From assembly GCA_015039465.1 (NCBI GenBank), contig MU130374.1, positions 39,557 through 103,556 on the forward strand: a stretch of 64,000 nucleotides of DNA. The letters are read 5' to 3'. Numbering within the stretch: the stretch's first letter is position 1; every line of letters begins with the position of its first letter. Made by a program: the position numbers and the translations under genes. Positions 43,876 through 56,154 of the stretch are shown in pieces. The notes beneath the pieces were generated by a model. The model was given only the letters and a program-made list of their open reading frames with translations. It made no database searches and was not told the DNA's origin. Origin of the DNA: Phlegmacium glaucopus (Eukaryota; Basidiomycota; Agaricomycetes; Agaricales; Cortinariaceae).

Positions 43876-45987
43876 ATGTGGTATTCGTCTGGTCTCTTGG
43901 CGCTTTCGCTTGCAATCACTCGCGTCCCCTTTGTTTCTGGTGCTGGCTGGGAGTTCGTCCAGAATGGAACATCTGGTATCCTGGCACTTGAAGCAATCGT
44001 TGTCTCCCCCACCCTGGCGATATTTTTCGACAGAGCCAGCAATGATCCTCTCATGGTAAACGGCCACTCGGCATGGGGTGCTCTTTGGAACTTCCAAACT
44101 AATACAGCAACACCGCTGGATCTGATTACTGATAGCTTTTGTGCCTCTGGTGGATTTTTGAGTAACGGCACTATGGTAAGAGAAATCAAACTGAGAAATT
44201 TCAACAGTCTTGGTAACAAGTTCATAGGTGGGCATTGGAGGAAATACTCCCGCCATTTCCGCCGCTCAGGACGGCCGGATGGGTATCAGAATCTTCGAGC
44301 CGTGTGAGGATCCCAATGGCGTCGATTGCACTATCTTTGAGGACCCCGCGACGCTACATCTCGTTGAGACTCGATGGTATACTTCAGCAATTAGAATCTT
44401 TGACGGCTCCCTGGTATCTTCTGTTCATTTTTGTTAATACCTTCTGCCTTACCCTATCTTTTATCGCAGTTGGTTGTCGGAGGAATTCATGAAGCCACAC
44501 CTTTCTACAACACGGATCCAGTTAACAACTTCGAGTTTTTCCCACCTAAAGATGGAAGCGTTCCGCGGCCATCTGCATTCCTCGAAAGAAGTCTGCCTGT
44601 GAACCTCTTCCCACGGCAAGTCAAGTCTGAACTTGCCGGTATCAAATTGACTCACCCACAACAGGACGTTCGCCCTCCCTGATGGAACAGTTTTGATGAT
44701 TGCTAACAATCAAACAATTATCTATGATGTAGAGAAGAATACGGAGACCATCCTTCCTGATATCCCCAATGGTGTACGAGTAACTAATCCTTTCGATGGT
44801 ACCGCCACGCTCTTGCCACTCTCCCCTCCTAATTTCATCCCGGAAGTCCTCGTATGCGGTGGCTCAAACTCCAGCGATTTAATTCCAGCGCTACAGCTAT
44901 CCTCTCAGGATCCCGCTTCAGACCAGTGCAGTCGTCTGACTCTTACTCCTGAAGGTATCAAAAAAGGCTGGGAAGTTGAACGTCTATTGGAACCTCGCAT
45001 GATGCCCGAAATGATTCTGCTCCCTAATGGCCAGGTTCTTATTACTAATGGTGCCATGACGGGATATGCTGCAGTAGCCTCTGTCGGGGATCCTGTCGGT
45101 AACAGCTCGAATGCAGACCACCCCGTGTAAGAATTCATTTTTTCAGAGTATCTATATTGATCTTAATTTCGTTTGGTATAGATTCACACCATCGCTGTAC
45201 AGTCCAGATGCGCCTCTTGGGAAGCGAATCAGTAATAAAGGACTCCCAACTACAACTATTGCCCGAATGTACCATTCAGTTGTTAGTTTGACCCCATCCG
45301 GGTAAGCCTGCCTTTCATCTTTGTACTTTCGAGAACTCAACAAACTGCTGTCCAGAAATATAATTTTAGCCGGCTCCAACCCCAACGGACAGGTAGTGAA
45401 TGGGACTGAATTCCATACGTTTGTTATTCTTTTCTCATTCATACTTTCGCTCATCGATTCACAAAATTCCTGCAGTGAATTCCGAGTGGAATACTTGAAC
45501 CCACCGTTCATGTCGGTTCTCCGACCACAACTATCCAACGTTCCCGCCAAGATCCAATTCAATCAACTCTTTAAGATCGCCGTTTCGATCCCAAACAACC
45601 TAAAGGCTTCTATTGTTCAAGGTAAGTCATCTAACATTTAACATTTTTGAGAAAAATTTCTCAACCCTCTTTCAGTCGCTCTCATGGATTTAGGCTTCTC
45701 TTCGCATGCATCCCACTCCAGTTCTCGCCTGGTATTTATGGAAGCTACCCTTTCTCCGGACCGCAAGACTTTATCGATTCTGAGCCCGCCTAATAACAGA
45801 GTCTTCCCACCCGGCCCTGGTACGCTTCAATCTATTATTGATTTATTTTGCCTTGTTGATTTCATTTTTAGGGTTCATCTTCTTGACCATCGATGGAGTA
45901 ACGAGCGAAGGATCTCGCGTGATGGTTGGAAGCGGGGCTTCGCCACCCGTTAGTGACCAGGGTATACCACTACCAGCTTTCAGGTGA
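43876..45987 (+). CDS. Glyoxal-oxidase-type copper radical oxidase
   Basis: Nine exons in phase: 43876-44175, 44228-44413, 44470-44615, 44665-45126, 45182-45301, 45356-45418, 45476-45621, 45676-45819 and 45872-45987. They give 560 residues, the usual length for glyoxal oxidases. A signal peptide ([24 protein letters not shown]) directs secretion. The family oxidises aldehydes such as glyoxal and methylglyoxal to acids, producing H2O2 for lignin-degrading peroxidases. The radical-copper site is visible: the Cys of [15 protein letters not shown], Tyr in VETRWYTSA, the Tyr-His pair in IARMYHSVV and His in [12 protein letters not shown]. The C-terminal domain (EYLNPPF to [10 protein letters not shown]) is the DUF1929 type. 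Intron 3 (44616-44664) needs a GC donor (GCAAGT). The gene looks intact. Confidence 0.9.
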
Positions 45988-48029
45988 AATACCTGAAGAC
46001 GATTTATTTCAAATGAATTATATATATGTATTTTTATTTTTTGGTCTCGGCTGACGGATGCTACATACAGAGCATTCCAGTTCGCATATCCCAGTCCAAC
46101 TGGATTGAACTGTGATGCTTTGAGTATATCAAGTATTCAATATTCAATATTCCATGATCCTGGCAAAAGTTTGGCGTTATGATGCACTGATCAAGAGTGT
46201 AAGGAACAACGTGTAGATTGTATCATCATTGCAGGACACCAAATTTTGGGCAACAAAGCAAGGCAGTGAGCTAAACCAACAAGCCTAATGAACCAAATAA
46301 ATTTGAACGGAACCACACATGGATATCGCGCTACATCAGCTACCTTGATGTCAATCATCCTGGTCGTCACCAGGGCAGAACCAATACATTTGAGTTTACC
46401 ATCTCTATGAAACAGAATGTTAACGATGAGGAGATATGTTATATAGAAAAGTAATTGTTCGTACCCACATAAGGCTCCAACACCAAGACCGAAAAAATCT
46501 CTAAACACAACAGGCACTTGGGGAAACCGCTCCTTGTGTCATCCTGCCATACCTCTTGTTGACTTTGTGTGAAAAAGATCCATGGTCGCGCTCCAGATTC
46601 GCTAGATAGAGAACATGTCCAAGGCAATAACTGTCACCTCCGTTTTTTCCACGCCTTTTATACACAAAAAAGGAACAAAAAAAAGAGCGTCAGCGCAAAT
46701 TCGGACACCTTTGCCAGAATCAGAGAAAATCGTGGAGCGGTTCAGCTACATTTTTGGAAATGTAGTAATATATTGTACTCGTGGTGCAACGAGCACTCGT
46801 AGTCTAATTAAAAAGGGTTGTAATCATAACCATTTAAGCATCATAGATGCCAGAAATTGGCAAAAAAGATGTTTCTTCGATATGGATGCCAATAAAAGAA
46901 GAAAATTGAGGAAAGTGGGCGCTCACGTTCGCTGATACTCATGTTCGAGGTGGAAAGACAAGTTAGAGTTTGAATGGCATCGATGTAGTGGTAGACAAAA
47001 AAAAAATAGTACGTATTAATGGCAGTACTATGTGGTCTTGTTTGGCTCATTTGGATAGGCCTTTGTAACCATACGGTCAGATGGGAAAAAGCTCTTTCGG
47101 CGACAAGGTTTCTTTCAAATAAGCAATAATCATATTAAAATTACAGGGATATTGCCCTATATAAAAGTGGAAATCAGAGTTGATGCAACGCTCATTTCGA
47201 AATGACGATTTGCCATTCATTCCTTTAAATTCCCGCTTCAAACTGCTGCAACGGCGGCAGAGTTTGAGTTGCCTTTGTAAATCTAATGACCTTATCTACA
47301 AGGGGTCTGACTGTTCATTTTCAGTCATGAATTATATGAAGATTATAAGTGATAAAGAATGTCAGTATCGCGGATTCACGAGACGGCGAAGTCCGTTAGG
47401 TTTTGGACTCCGACCCACGGAACAACGGCAAACTTCTTTCTTCTTTTGTAGCGTGTGAAAAATTGGAATCTGCAACGACCATTTCGAAATGACCGTTGCG
47501 CCTACTCTAAATTCTTTTATTCAAATCATGTTTAGTACTCATGGAGAGGCATATAGGTACTGGGATGTTTGTTTTCCCTGTTTATGACAACCCTGACATT
47601 GCGGCACCAATTGGTTGATTGATCGGACGAAGTTATGGGCGCATGGCTTGCATACGTCACGTTACGTGGTACTTTAGTACTTTATTCCCAAACACCCCCT
47701 CCTCGAGCTCCTCACACACTCCTCTAGTTTAAAAAGCCTCTAAACAATTGCTGGCCCCTTTTTTATTCTAGCCTAATCTGTTTATTGCGGGTCGCCTGTA
47801 ACTGACACTCACTGTTCCTGTTATTCTCACCAAATTCTCGCTGGACCTCTGGGGAACTATTCTAATTCTCATCTAATTCTCATGTACGCCTTCACAAGAA
47901 GTCACAAAGTGCAGAATAATTCCTCTATTGATATTTGGATTCAATTTCTACCCCCGGAATTCTGGAGGATACCTTAGAGACTCCCTTGTTCTCGGGTTTG
48001 TTGGATGCGGCGTTCTAGCTAGAGAATGA
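45988..48029. other. Intergenic, no convincing gene
   Basis: 3' flank of the oxidase, then AT-rich DNA. The palindrome CATTTCGAAATG occurs at 47193-47204 and 47480-47491, the latter within a 26-nt near-palindrome. Minus-strand ORFs at 46191-46627 show no family signature. Confidence 0.5.
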
Positions 48030-48960
48030 TGAATGTTTTGGAGGTTCGTCTTGTTCTTGATTTTTCTCATGGATATATTCAAGCGATCACATTCGCAAGT
48101 CCTCCTGTTGGAGAGTTGCCTTCGAAACCAGCGGTTCTATATACTTGGCTGGCCTGATGGCCAGAAATTCTCCATGCGGGCGCTCTCTCCCGACTTTGCC
48201 TCCTAGTGGAGGATTGTTCAACTTTGAATATCAGGAATCGGTCCCTGCTTATCTATGGGCAAAAACCAAGCTCTCTGTGATATTTTATATTTACAGAGGT
48301 CTCTTGTGCTTTTATTCTAGAGGCTTACAATCTCACTTGTCATATGTTGGCTATCTCAGGGGTTTCGTCTTCCGGAGAAGGTACAAATTTGAGATTTCTG
48401 TCTTCTCTGATCAGTGGATACCCCCTTCGGTTCCAACGGCCCTGAAAATCGTTGTTCATAGGCTTGCAAGAATTTTACCGAATCTCGCTACTTACTTATC
48501 TTGGATGGAATTCAAGGGTAACCTGCCGCTTTTTGCTAGCGTCAGTTATCAGGTTGGACCTAGGATTTCCGCAAAACATTGAAGCTGGTCAGCACAGGAT
48601 CCCGAATTTGGGTTTACAAGATCAGATAGTTGGGCCCCGGTAGATCCAAGAAAGCGTCGCTAAATTTGGTGACGATAAATGCAAGGTGGGAATTGCTTAT
48701 TTATACGGTCTGATAAGTGCCGGCCAGATTTCTCATGAAAATTCTTGGGGAGATCACTTAAATCACTCGTGCAGCAGATTCCGGTTCTCTCCTCCAGGCA
48801 CTGGCAAGCGCACACATATATATAATACTAGTAATTATTCTTTATTTCGACATCATTGATGGACCTGACGGTTTCCTCCATCCACAGCTGTCGAAAATCA
48901 TTTACCATTGACGATTGGAACGGAACGAATTTGGACGAAAGGGCTTTGTTCGTATAAGGT
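48030..48960 (+). pseudogene. Type-B carboxylesterase/lipase relic
   Basis: Scattered frames carry the family's landmarks in order: ITFASPPVGELPSKPA (GIPYAxPPVGxLRF block), EDCSTLNI (the SEDCLxLN signature), then IPNLGLQDQIVG and IQESVAKFGDDKCKV (GLxDQxxALxWVQxNIxxFGGDPxxV), and DGPDGFLHPQLSKI with NGTNLDERALFV (GTNLDEGTLFV). Stops and frame changes lie between them, and the catalytic GESAG serine motif is lost. These enzymes hydrolyse ester bonds of lipids or esters outside the cell. This copy is dead. Confidence 0.65.
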
Positions 48961-49673
48961 ACGAATTCGACCGAGGAAATTTTCTTGACGGGTTCTACCA
49001 CACCTCAGTATAAGCGATATGCTGTCTTCTCTGAGTTTCTTTTCTGTGTTGAGGGTGAGACCTAGTTATCATTTTGTTGATCAAAGTCAGATGCCTTTAC
49101 TTTTCAATCTCCTAAACAATATTATACATAATGATCCCTGCAGGTTTCAAGGGACTCCGACGCACAGACCCCTCGCAACCTGCTCGGATCTAGTCACACA
49201 CTTCAACACCTTCGCCAAAATATTTTCTATTTGTCGTGGCTCTGAGCAGCATCATGCAGAACAATTGGCTCTCGTTTGCGACAGGTCCGGACCCCCTGAA
49301 AGGATTGTGTCCTTTGAAAAATAACCCTGATGTCCTGGAAAGCCAAACAAGTCACCATGCTTGAATTTGTACCCGGGAATTTACTTCTCGGAAAAGACAT
49401 ACAGCCAAAAGTCAAGCATCATCTTGAGATAGTAGTGTGTTATCCAAAATGAAGTGTAACTTTGAATTGTTCTGAGGATGGAGTACATAGCATCTATGCC
49501 GTGATCGGAAGCGGGTCGGGATGTAAATATGGAATTCCGCTTGAGTCTGAGTCCGGCCGAAATTATCCCGATATGGTTACTATTCCGGGTAAAACTGCAC
49601 TACATATAGTAATTCCTCGGCAAAAAGATTTTTGAGCCCGGATGACTAATACTTTTCAGGTTGTCCTCTTGCC
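48961..49673. other. Remnant of esterase 3' end and NST1 promoter
   Basis: Plus-strand fragments to ~49330 may belong to the decayed esterase but show no clear motif. The last ~340 bp should contain the NST1 promoter. Confidence 0.4.
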
Positions 49674-52600
49674 ATGCCCGTGAGTAGAGCAAATCCACCG
49701 ACAGGCCAACCAGTGCCACCTTCATCAGTTTCAAACGGTAAAAAGCCAATGAACTACCCTACAACTCAGCAACAACCTCAGCAGCAGCAGCTCAAGAGTG
49801 CTAGAGCCGCTTCAAAGGCCCCGCTTTATACACAACAACAGCAGCAGCAACAGCAGCAACAACAGAATCGCCATCCATCGCCGCCGACGTCGAATGCAAG
49901 TGGTGGAACGAAGACAAGGCAGTCGAGTGGAACGGGGGGTACAACTAATTCAGGCCCTACATCTGCTCAAAAGGGCAAGGCGAATGCAAACAAGATATGG
50001 AGCACGAGTACAATTGAAGAGCGCGAGCGCATCAAGGATTTTTGGCTGGGCCTCGGCGAGCAGGAACGCAGAAATCTAGTCAAGATCGAAAAGGATACAG
50101 TACTACGCAAAATGAAAGAACAACAAAAACATAGTTGCTCTTGTGCCGTTTGTGGCAGAAAGCGGTCGGTTTCTTGGTCCATCTTTCTTTCTTACGCTCC
50201 TTTTTTCACTGACACACGATCTTTTATCTTCTTTTACATGTCTTTTTTATGTCTTGATCACACATCGGATCATTTGACGATCGTTTGCCACCTACAGAAA
50301 TGCAATAGAGGAAGAGCTCGAGGTACTGTACGATGCTTATTACGAGGAGCTAGAACAGTACGCGAATTACCAGCAGCGCTATGTCTCGTCCGGCGGAACA
50401 ATTCCACCTCCTCCTGGGCCAGGCCCTTTCCCAGGGAGCGTCGAACTCGACAAGAACGGCGCAGTCGTCTCACCGGCGCCGGCAAACCTCAAACAACGTG
50501 GGAGAGGAGTCAAACAACAGCCTCAACCGGTCATCGCCAACGGGCGGAAACAACAACATACCCACCCTCACCTTCATCACCACCCGCCACAACCAGAAGA
50601 CGAACAGGAGGAGGAAGAATATGACGTAGACGGATACGAGGAGGAGGAGGAGGAGGAGGAAGAAGAACCCGAAGAAGAGGATGAAGAGGACGATGACGAT
50701 GACGATGATGATCCCGAACTTGAGCAGCAACAGCAACAACAGCAAGTTGGTAGAAGGATCGTGAATGGCCGTACGCCCAAAGGCCAACCTATTCCGGCTC
50801 AAAGACGAGCGCCGAATACTCCGCAGCTGCCAGCTGCTGAACGCAGGAGCAAAGGACGGGACGGGCTATTTAACATCGGGAGTAGTCTAACCGTCACGGG
50901 TCCGTAATTTTATGTCTTCAGTTCTTTCATCCTTACCCAGCTGTTACAAATAGGCCCGGGAAATATTCTAACAGTGGCTGACGATCTTCTCAAAAACGAT
51001 GGACAAAAGTTTTTGGAAATGATGGAACAGCTAGCGGAGCGTCGTATGCAACGTGAAGAGGACGCTGCTGGAGCGATCGAAGCAGAAAGTGACGAGGACA
51101 GTGAAGATGATGGAGATGGAAGTGAAAGGGATGAAGACGGTGATGATGATGATGGTGATGTGAGTGATGAAGACGAGGACGAGGAGGATGAAGAAGATGG
51201 TGATGAAGAGGTTCATATTTAATCCTCTATTCTTCCTTTACTTCCGTCCAACTTATCATACTCTTTCTTTCTAGGCGTTGTCCGAGGAGCAAAAGATGGA
51301 AGAAGGCAAACGAATGTTTTCCATTTTTGCTGCACGCATGTTCGAACAACGTGTACTACAAGCCTACCGGGAGAAAGTCGCTCAGGAACGCCAACTACAG
51401 CTACTCCGCGAACTTGATGATGAAGACAAGATTACGAAGGACCGTGAGATGAAAAAACAGAATCAGAACCAAAAAAAGAAAGATAAGAAGCGGTACGTGC
51501 ACTTGCTCTTTTGTTTTCACTACAAAAATACTGAGATGGGCTATGTGACTGTAGGCAGCAGAAGCAGGCTAAGGAGGAAGAACGTGCCCTCAAAGCTGCG
51601 GATAAGGCTGCTGAAGAGGCTGCGGCCAAGGCTAGGCAGGCTGCCCTCGAGGAGGAAAATCGGAAGAAGCGTGAAGAGGAGCGATTGAAACGTGAGGCCA
51701 CCAAGAAAGCAATGGAGGAGGAAAAGGCGCGTAAGGAGGAAGACAGGAGGAAACGAGCCCAGGAAGATCGTGAACGTGAACAGGAGCGAGAGAGGAAGAA
51801 GAAGGAGAAAGAGGATAAAACGAAGAAGGAACGAGAGGAGAGAGAAAGAAAGGCCAAAGAAGAACGAGAGGCCCGACTTGCAAAGGAGAAAGAGGAGAAG
51901 GCTGAAAAGGATCGTGTAGAGAAGGAGAAAAGGGAAGAGAGGGAGAAGATTGAGAAGGAGAAAAAGTTGGCGAAAGAGAAGGCGGAGAAGGAAGCGAAGG
52001 AGAAACTTGCGGCGCAGCAACGAGCTGCTGCTGCTGCTGCTGTCTCCACTCAGGCCAGTAGTAGCAGCAGTAAAGGCGCACGTGCCAACAACGCTGTTGC
52101 TTCGTCGTCGACTGCTACCACGCCCGTGAAGTCCAACAATTCCTCCACTTCTTCTGTTGCAGCACCGCCTTTACAGCGATCGCCAAACAGCAGTAGTAGT
52201 TCCAGCGGCAATGGTAACCCTTCCAAGAAGCCAGTCAACAAGCAAATTCCGGCTCTTGTTACCAGTCCTGTGCCTCCAGGTATTCTGGGGCAAGGCAATC
52301 GTACAGCCGTACAACAGCCTAACCTTTCTCGTCCTCCCCATCTCCCACCTCCCACACCTGTCAACCCTCAACAATTACCCCATCTCCCACCACCTCCCCA
52401 GACGCCAGGTATGATGTATGGACATCCCCAAGGACCAGTTGGAATGATACCTCCATCAACGATGTCTCCGCGTGTTGGCAGTTTTCCTCCTATGCCCTAC
52501 GGATATGGCGGACCCAACATGCAACAGCAACAACATCCTCCTCCTCCAGGCACTCCGTTGAGTCCTTCTGTCATTCCACGAGGCTTCAATGGATCATCCT

Positions 52601-53382
52601 TCGACCCCCCTTTCAATCGTGGCGTGCCAATTGGAGTTGGCGTCCCTTTAGCCAATGCTCTCCCGCCTCCAACTCCTTCGCCTATCGCCCCCCCTGCAAA
52701 AGGGACGAAACCCCCTCAACAGGGCGCAACTTCAGCCTCAGCCTCAGGTCCTATGCTAGCCCCAGGCCAAGGACGTCGCTCATCCGCACCCGTATTGAAT
52801 TTGCAGCTAAATGATGCTTCCGGCCCGGGACCTATCACACGGCCGATGGGTCCGATTGCTCGGCCGATAGCTGGAGGAGGTCCGGCGGCGGGCGGTAATG
52901 GAGAAGCCGCCAGTTCTGGTTCGGGATCTCCTAACCGCCGTTCTCCCAGCCCAAAGGGAGTTGTCCTTGGATCTTCAGCACTGGCTGCCGATGACGACGA
53001 GGTAGTATCTGCACATGGACCAAGGAGGGTCGGTGGGTCGACTCCTATTGGTATTGGCACTATGCCTATCGGTGCAGGCCCAGGAGGACCACATTGGGGA
53101 AATGCCAGTCCTCGAAGCGGCATTGGTGAAGGCAACTTGAGAGGACCTTGGACTGCTTCTCCTTTCTCTGCTCGAGCCATTCCTAGCGCTATCGGTCCTA
53201 ACAGTCATCTGCAACAACTACATCATCCTGGACCTCCACCTGTATCTCCTTCGTTGTGGGGAAACGGACCAAATAATGGAAACGGAAACGGGGAAAGTTG
53301 GCATTCTCCCGGGTTCTTCCCTGGACCGCCGTACATGAATCATAATACTGCCGCGTCCTCCACACCTCATACTAGTACCTAA
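49674..53382 (+). CDS. NST1: Stress response protein NST1
   Basis: Five exons join in phase: 49674-50164, 50298-50899, 50954-51210, 51275-51492 and 51555-53382. They give 1131 residues. Features in order are: Gln-rich runs, [20 protein letters not shown], the Cys-rich [32 protein letters not shown], an Asp/Glu tract (50605-50720), [20 protein letters not shown], a second acidic tract, and [20 protein letters not shown] charged coiled coil of Lys/Glu/Arg (about 51290-52010) and a long Pro/Gly/Ser-rich tail follow. This order is characteristic of fungal NST1, a cytoplasmic protein that in yeast negatively affects salt tolerance and genetically links to splicing factor Msl1. The acidic and Gln tracts are length-variable simple repeats. 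The gene looks intact. Confidence 0.92.
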
Positions 53383-53860
53383 TCAGTTCTTTAAGACTGT
53401 TTCTCGTCTGTTTTTCTTCTCCTTCTTTAATCCTTTCTTTCAAACAAATACCATCTCACACTCTTCGTCACATGCGTACTTCGTTTTCTTCGGGATACGA
53501 TTGCTCGCTCTCGTGCTGTCGTTTCCTCGTTTATTTCTTGATACTAATGCATCTTGACAACCCCAATGACCTCGCATAAGCTCCTGACACAACTCAATTT
53601 TCGATCTTACTTTATTTCCCCTCCAATGATGAACTCATTTGATACATTCTGTTTTGAGTTAATGAGCAAGTTGGAGGACATTGTCTAAGCTCCGGTTAGT
53701 CCTAGATACATATGCGTGGTCCGAGGTTTGAACTTTGGTTTTCATAACGTCCGAATCCATGCTCCAAGGCAAGTACAATTACATATCAAAGATAAGGTGG
53801 AAGGTCGGAAGACGGAAGACGAAATGAAGGAAAATCTAACAGGAAGGAAAGTAAAAACGA
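53383..53860. other. NST1 3' region
   Basis: Pyrimidine-rich 3' UTR followed by spacer before a convergent pseudogene. No gene is seen. Confidence 0.5.
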
Positions 53861-54410
53861 CTAGCCTAGGTACTCCCAAGTGACGTTAATTAAGCCAAGC
53901 TCCAATGGAGCGAGTGATATGAACGAAGATATAGAAAGGTCGATATTATATCTAAGGCACCCGGGACATGAGTCAACCACCTTAACATCAAGCATTCTTC
54001 CTTTATCTAAAAAGACGATTAAAAGTCAATTAAAACATTTCATGTTGCTGCAACACAGAAACTATACCTACAATGAACTCGGATCATGTTGCCGCAGTGG
54101 CTTCCCTTATTATACTCCTGTGTCGAGAGTGCCACAATATGGTCAGCATTAGTGTTCCATGTACCACAATTTCCGAGCTAGAGGTTCAGGATGGAGAGGG
54201 TTAGAGACAAATTTCATATGAAGCAAGAGTTCAAATGTACCCCATCGTAATACCAGGAGGCTAATTTGCCGATAATGACTTGATAGTCAGCCACTATTCG
54301 AAGAATTAATTGTCGTATACTCACCACGACCGTGGAATGCAGCGTTTACTACCAAGGCTAAAAGCGAGATTATAGTCATCACGGAGAAAAGGAACTTGTT
54401 GGATATCATG
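53861..54410 (-). pseudogene. RlpA-like double-psi beta-barrel secreted protein, broken
   Basis: The main exon (about 54175-54070) reads LGNCGTWNTNADHIVALST and YNKGSHCGNMIRV. After an intron come MLDVKVVDSCPGC and LAPLELGLINVTWEYLG, with a stop at 53861. GxCGxxNxxxD, HCGxxI and VVDxCPGC are the signature of small secreted DPBB/RlpA-like proteins related to expansins and barwin. The first exon from the ATG at 54410 encodes a hydrophobic signal sequence, but one extra T in a T5 run shifts it away from the AAFHGRG frame. The junction after MIRV also does not keep phase. So at least one, probably two, indels break it. A homopolymer sequencing error could explain the first. Confidence 0.65.
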
Positions 54411-55285
54411 ATGAGCGATATATAATAAGCGGGCTCCGACTCTTAATGGAGAGGAGTCGTAGCGCAGAAAGAGATCGAAACGGGCCCTTTTAAGCAAATG
54501 ACTTGTGGCAGGACGACTTCAAATTTCACTAGGGAAAGAAGTGGTTTGGAAACCTTGGGTCAATTCTTCGTGATTGCTCTAATAATCTCAAAATATGAAG
54601 GATCTTTCCATTTAGATTGTCGATGCTTCCCACTGCACATTTCTGAAGGATAGGCTAGGAGAGCGAAAACCATATCAAGGGGATGTCGGGACAGGAATCC
54701 TGCACCAGGCGTAGGTCCTGCCAGAGGGCAAATGTTAATTTGCGGTTGGAAGGACCCAGAATGTGATGTTGGTTCAAAGTTGGGGCACTGTGTATATTAT
54801 CGTTAGGTAGTAAAGAAAGAAAGAAAAAACATATGCACGTGATCGAACATACCATATATGGCAGGAAGAAGGGTTCTTGAAAAAGTCTTTTTAAAAGATT
54901 CCCTTGAGCCATGTCATGCATAAATCACTGGAGCATCTACTGTATTCGAAAAATAAGGTTCAAGCTTTATGGGAGTGGCTTATAAGTTTGTTATCTCTTG
55001 GCATCCTGTTGGACTTGGATCCGGAGCATATGCGAGCATGCGCAATGTGCCATTTTAACTTTTATACCAATCGGACGTGTTATATAGTCGAAATAGAATT
55101 TAAGCAGACCATAATCGATTAATGCCTGGCTTTGTTGAGAATACTTAGATGATATGCCCACCTCAGCCGCGGCGGGCCGTCTCTCAACGTGGAATTTGGC
55201 GCCAAATGGGCGCATCATTTTTTTGTTCTAAAAAAGGTTCAAAATTACGTTTCCACTATAGATGGTCCGTGCGCAGTAGTGACAG
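54411..55285. other. Intergenic between the DPBB relic and U2
   Basis: No gene is recognised. A minus-strand 88-codon ORF (54921-54655) has a hydrophobic stretch but no family signature. The last ~150 bp are probably the U2 upstream promoter. Confidence 0.4.
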
Positions 55286-55293
55286 TATATAAG
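55286..55293 (+). promoter_or_regulatory. TATA box of the U2 snRNA gene
   Basis: TATATAAG lies 26 bp upstream of the predicted U2 5' end, the distance expected for a TATA element. Confidence 0.65.
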
Positions 55294-55311
55294 CCAGCTC
55301 TCGACAACCTG

Positions 55312-55505
55312 AATCTTTACCACTCTGGCCTTTTGGCTTAGATCAAGTGTAGTATCTGTTCTTAATAGTTTAACCACTATTATGGAGGCACCGCCTCCAT
55401 TCCTGGTTATCTAATTTTTGCCGCCCCAGCTCCTTGGGCTCTGCTTGCACCCCTTGGACGTGATGACCCCGCCGCTGCACTACTGGCTTGAGTCGTCGGG
55501 GGATC
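55312..55505 (+). ncRNA. U2: U2 spliceosomal snRNA
   Basis: The 5' domain carries the highly conserved GGCCTTTTGGCTTAGATCAA followed by GTGTAGTATCTGTTCTTA, which includes the branch-site-pairing GTAGTA. Stem-loop II follows (TGGAGG CACC GCCTCC). The Sm-binding site is TAATTTTTGCC, and the 3' stem-loops include GCTGCACTACTGGC, where the U2A'/U2B'' loop is expected. U2 snRNP selects the intron branch point. The 3' end is estimated from a closing stem (CCCCG..CGGGG) and the usual length near 190 nt. It is a single visible copy with its own TATA box, and it looks functional. Confidence 0.93.
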
Positions 55506-56154
55506 CCTCCTTTTTCGAGGACTTTTCTCTTTGCTGGTAATTCCTTGACGCATCACTTGATGTTTGCATTGGAAATTAGCAAATGGATTATGTCTTTGAA
55601 TTATTCAGCCTTTTCATTGTTATATAGATTTCCATTTGAAATTATGTAGTATATTTCTCATGTTCCTGCTTTCCGTAAAAGCTTTGTAAGAATATATATG
55701 TTCACCAATATGGGATACGGGAGTGTGGTGGTGGTCTACACTTGTGAATATCAGTGACCCAACTGTTTTGTTATTGTTCCATCGGGAACTTTCCAAGTTC
55801 ATGGAGGTTGGAAGGTTGCTACGACTGGCAATGGGAATGGTTGAGTGTGAATGTTGATATTTTTGATGATGTTATAAGTGGATGTTAAAATGACAACCTT
55901 TCTCTACCTTAGGTCCTTAGCACATTGCAAATTTGCAGCTATGTGTGCCCAATATTTGCACAATATAAATCAAACTTGAATCCATTACTTCCGAACCAAT
56001 ATCTGTGCTATCGAATAACGTATTACCGATAAATCAGGCTCAGTGGTGGCTTGAATAATAGATACAATAACAATAACAGTGCAAATAAGCATACAAACTG
56101 CTACAACAAAGTTACGATTGTACATAGTACAATATCTAATAACTTAATATTAAA
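55506..56154. other. Intergenic between U2 and the polymerase gene
   Basis: AT-rich sequence with no recognisable gene. It includes the 3' flanks of both genes, which converge here. Confidence 0.5.

Noticed and set aside
50470..52081. Minus-strand Ser/Leu/Phe-rich ORFs opposite NST1
   Set aside because: They mirror the acidic tracts and the Lys/Glu coiled coil of NST1 and have no family motif.
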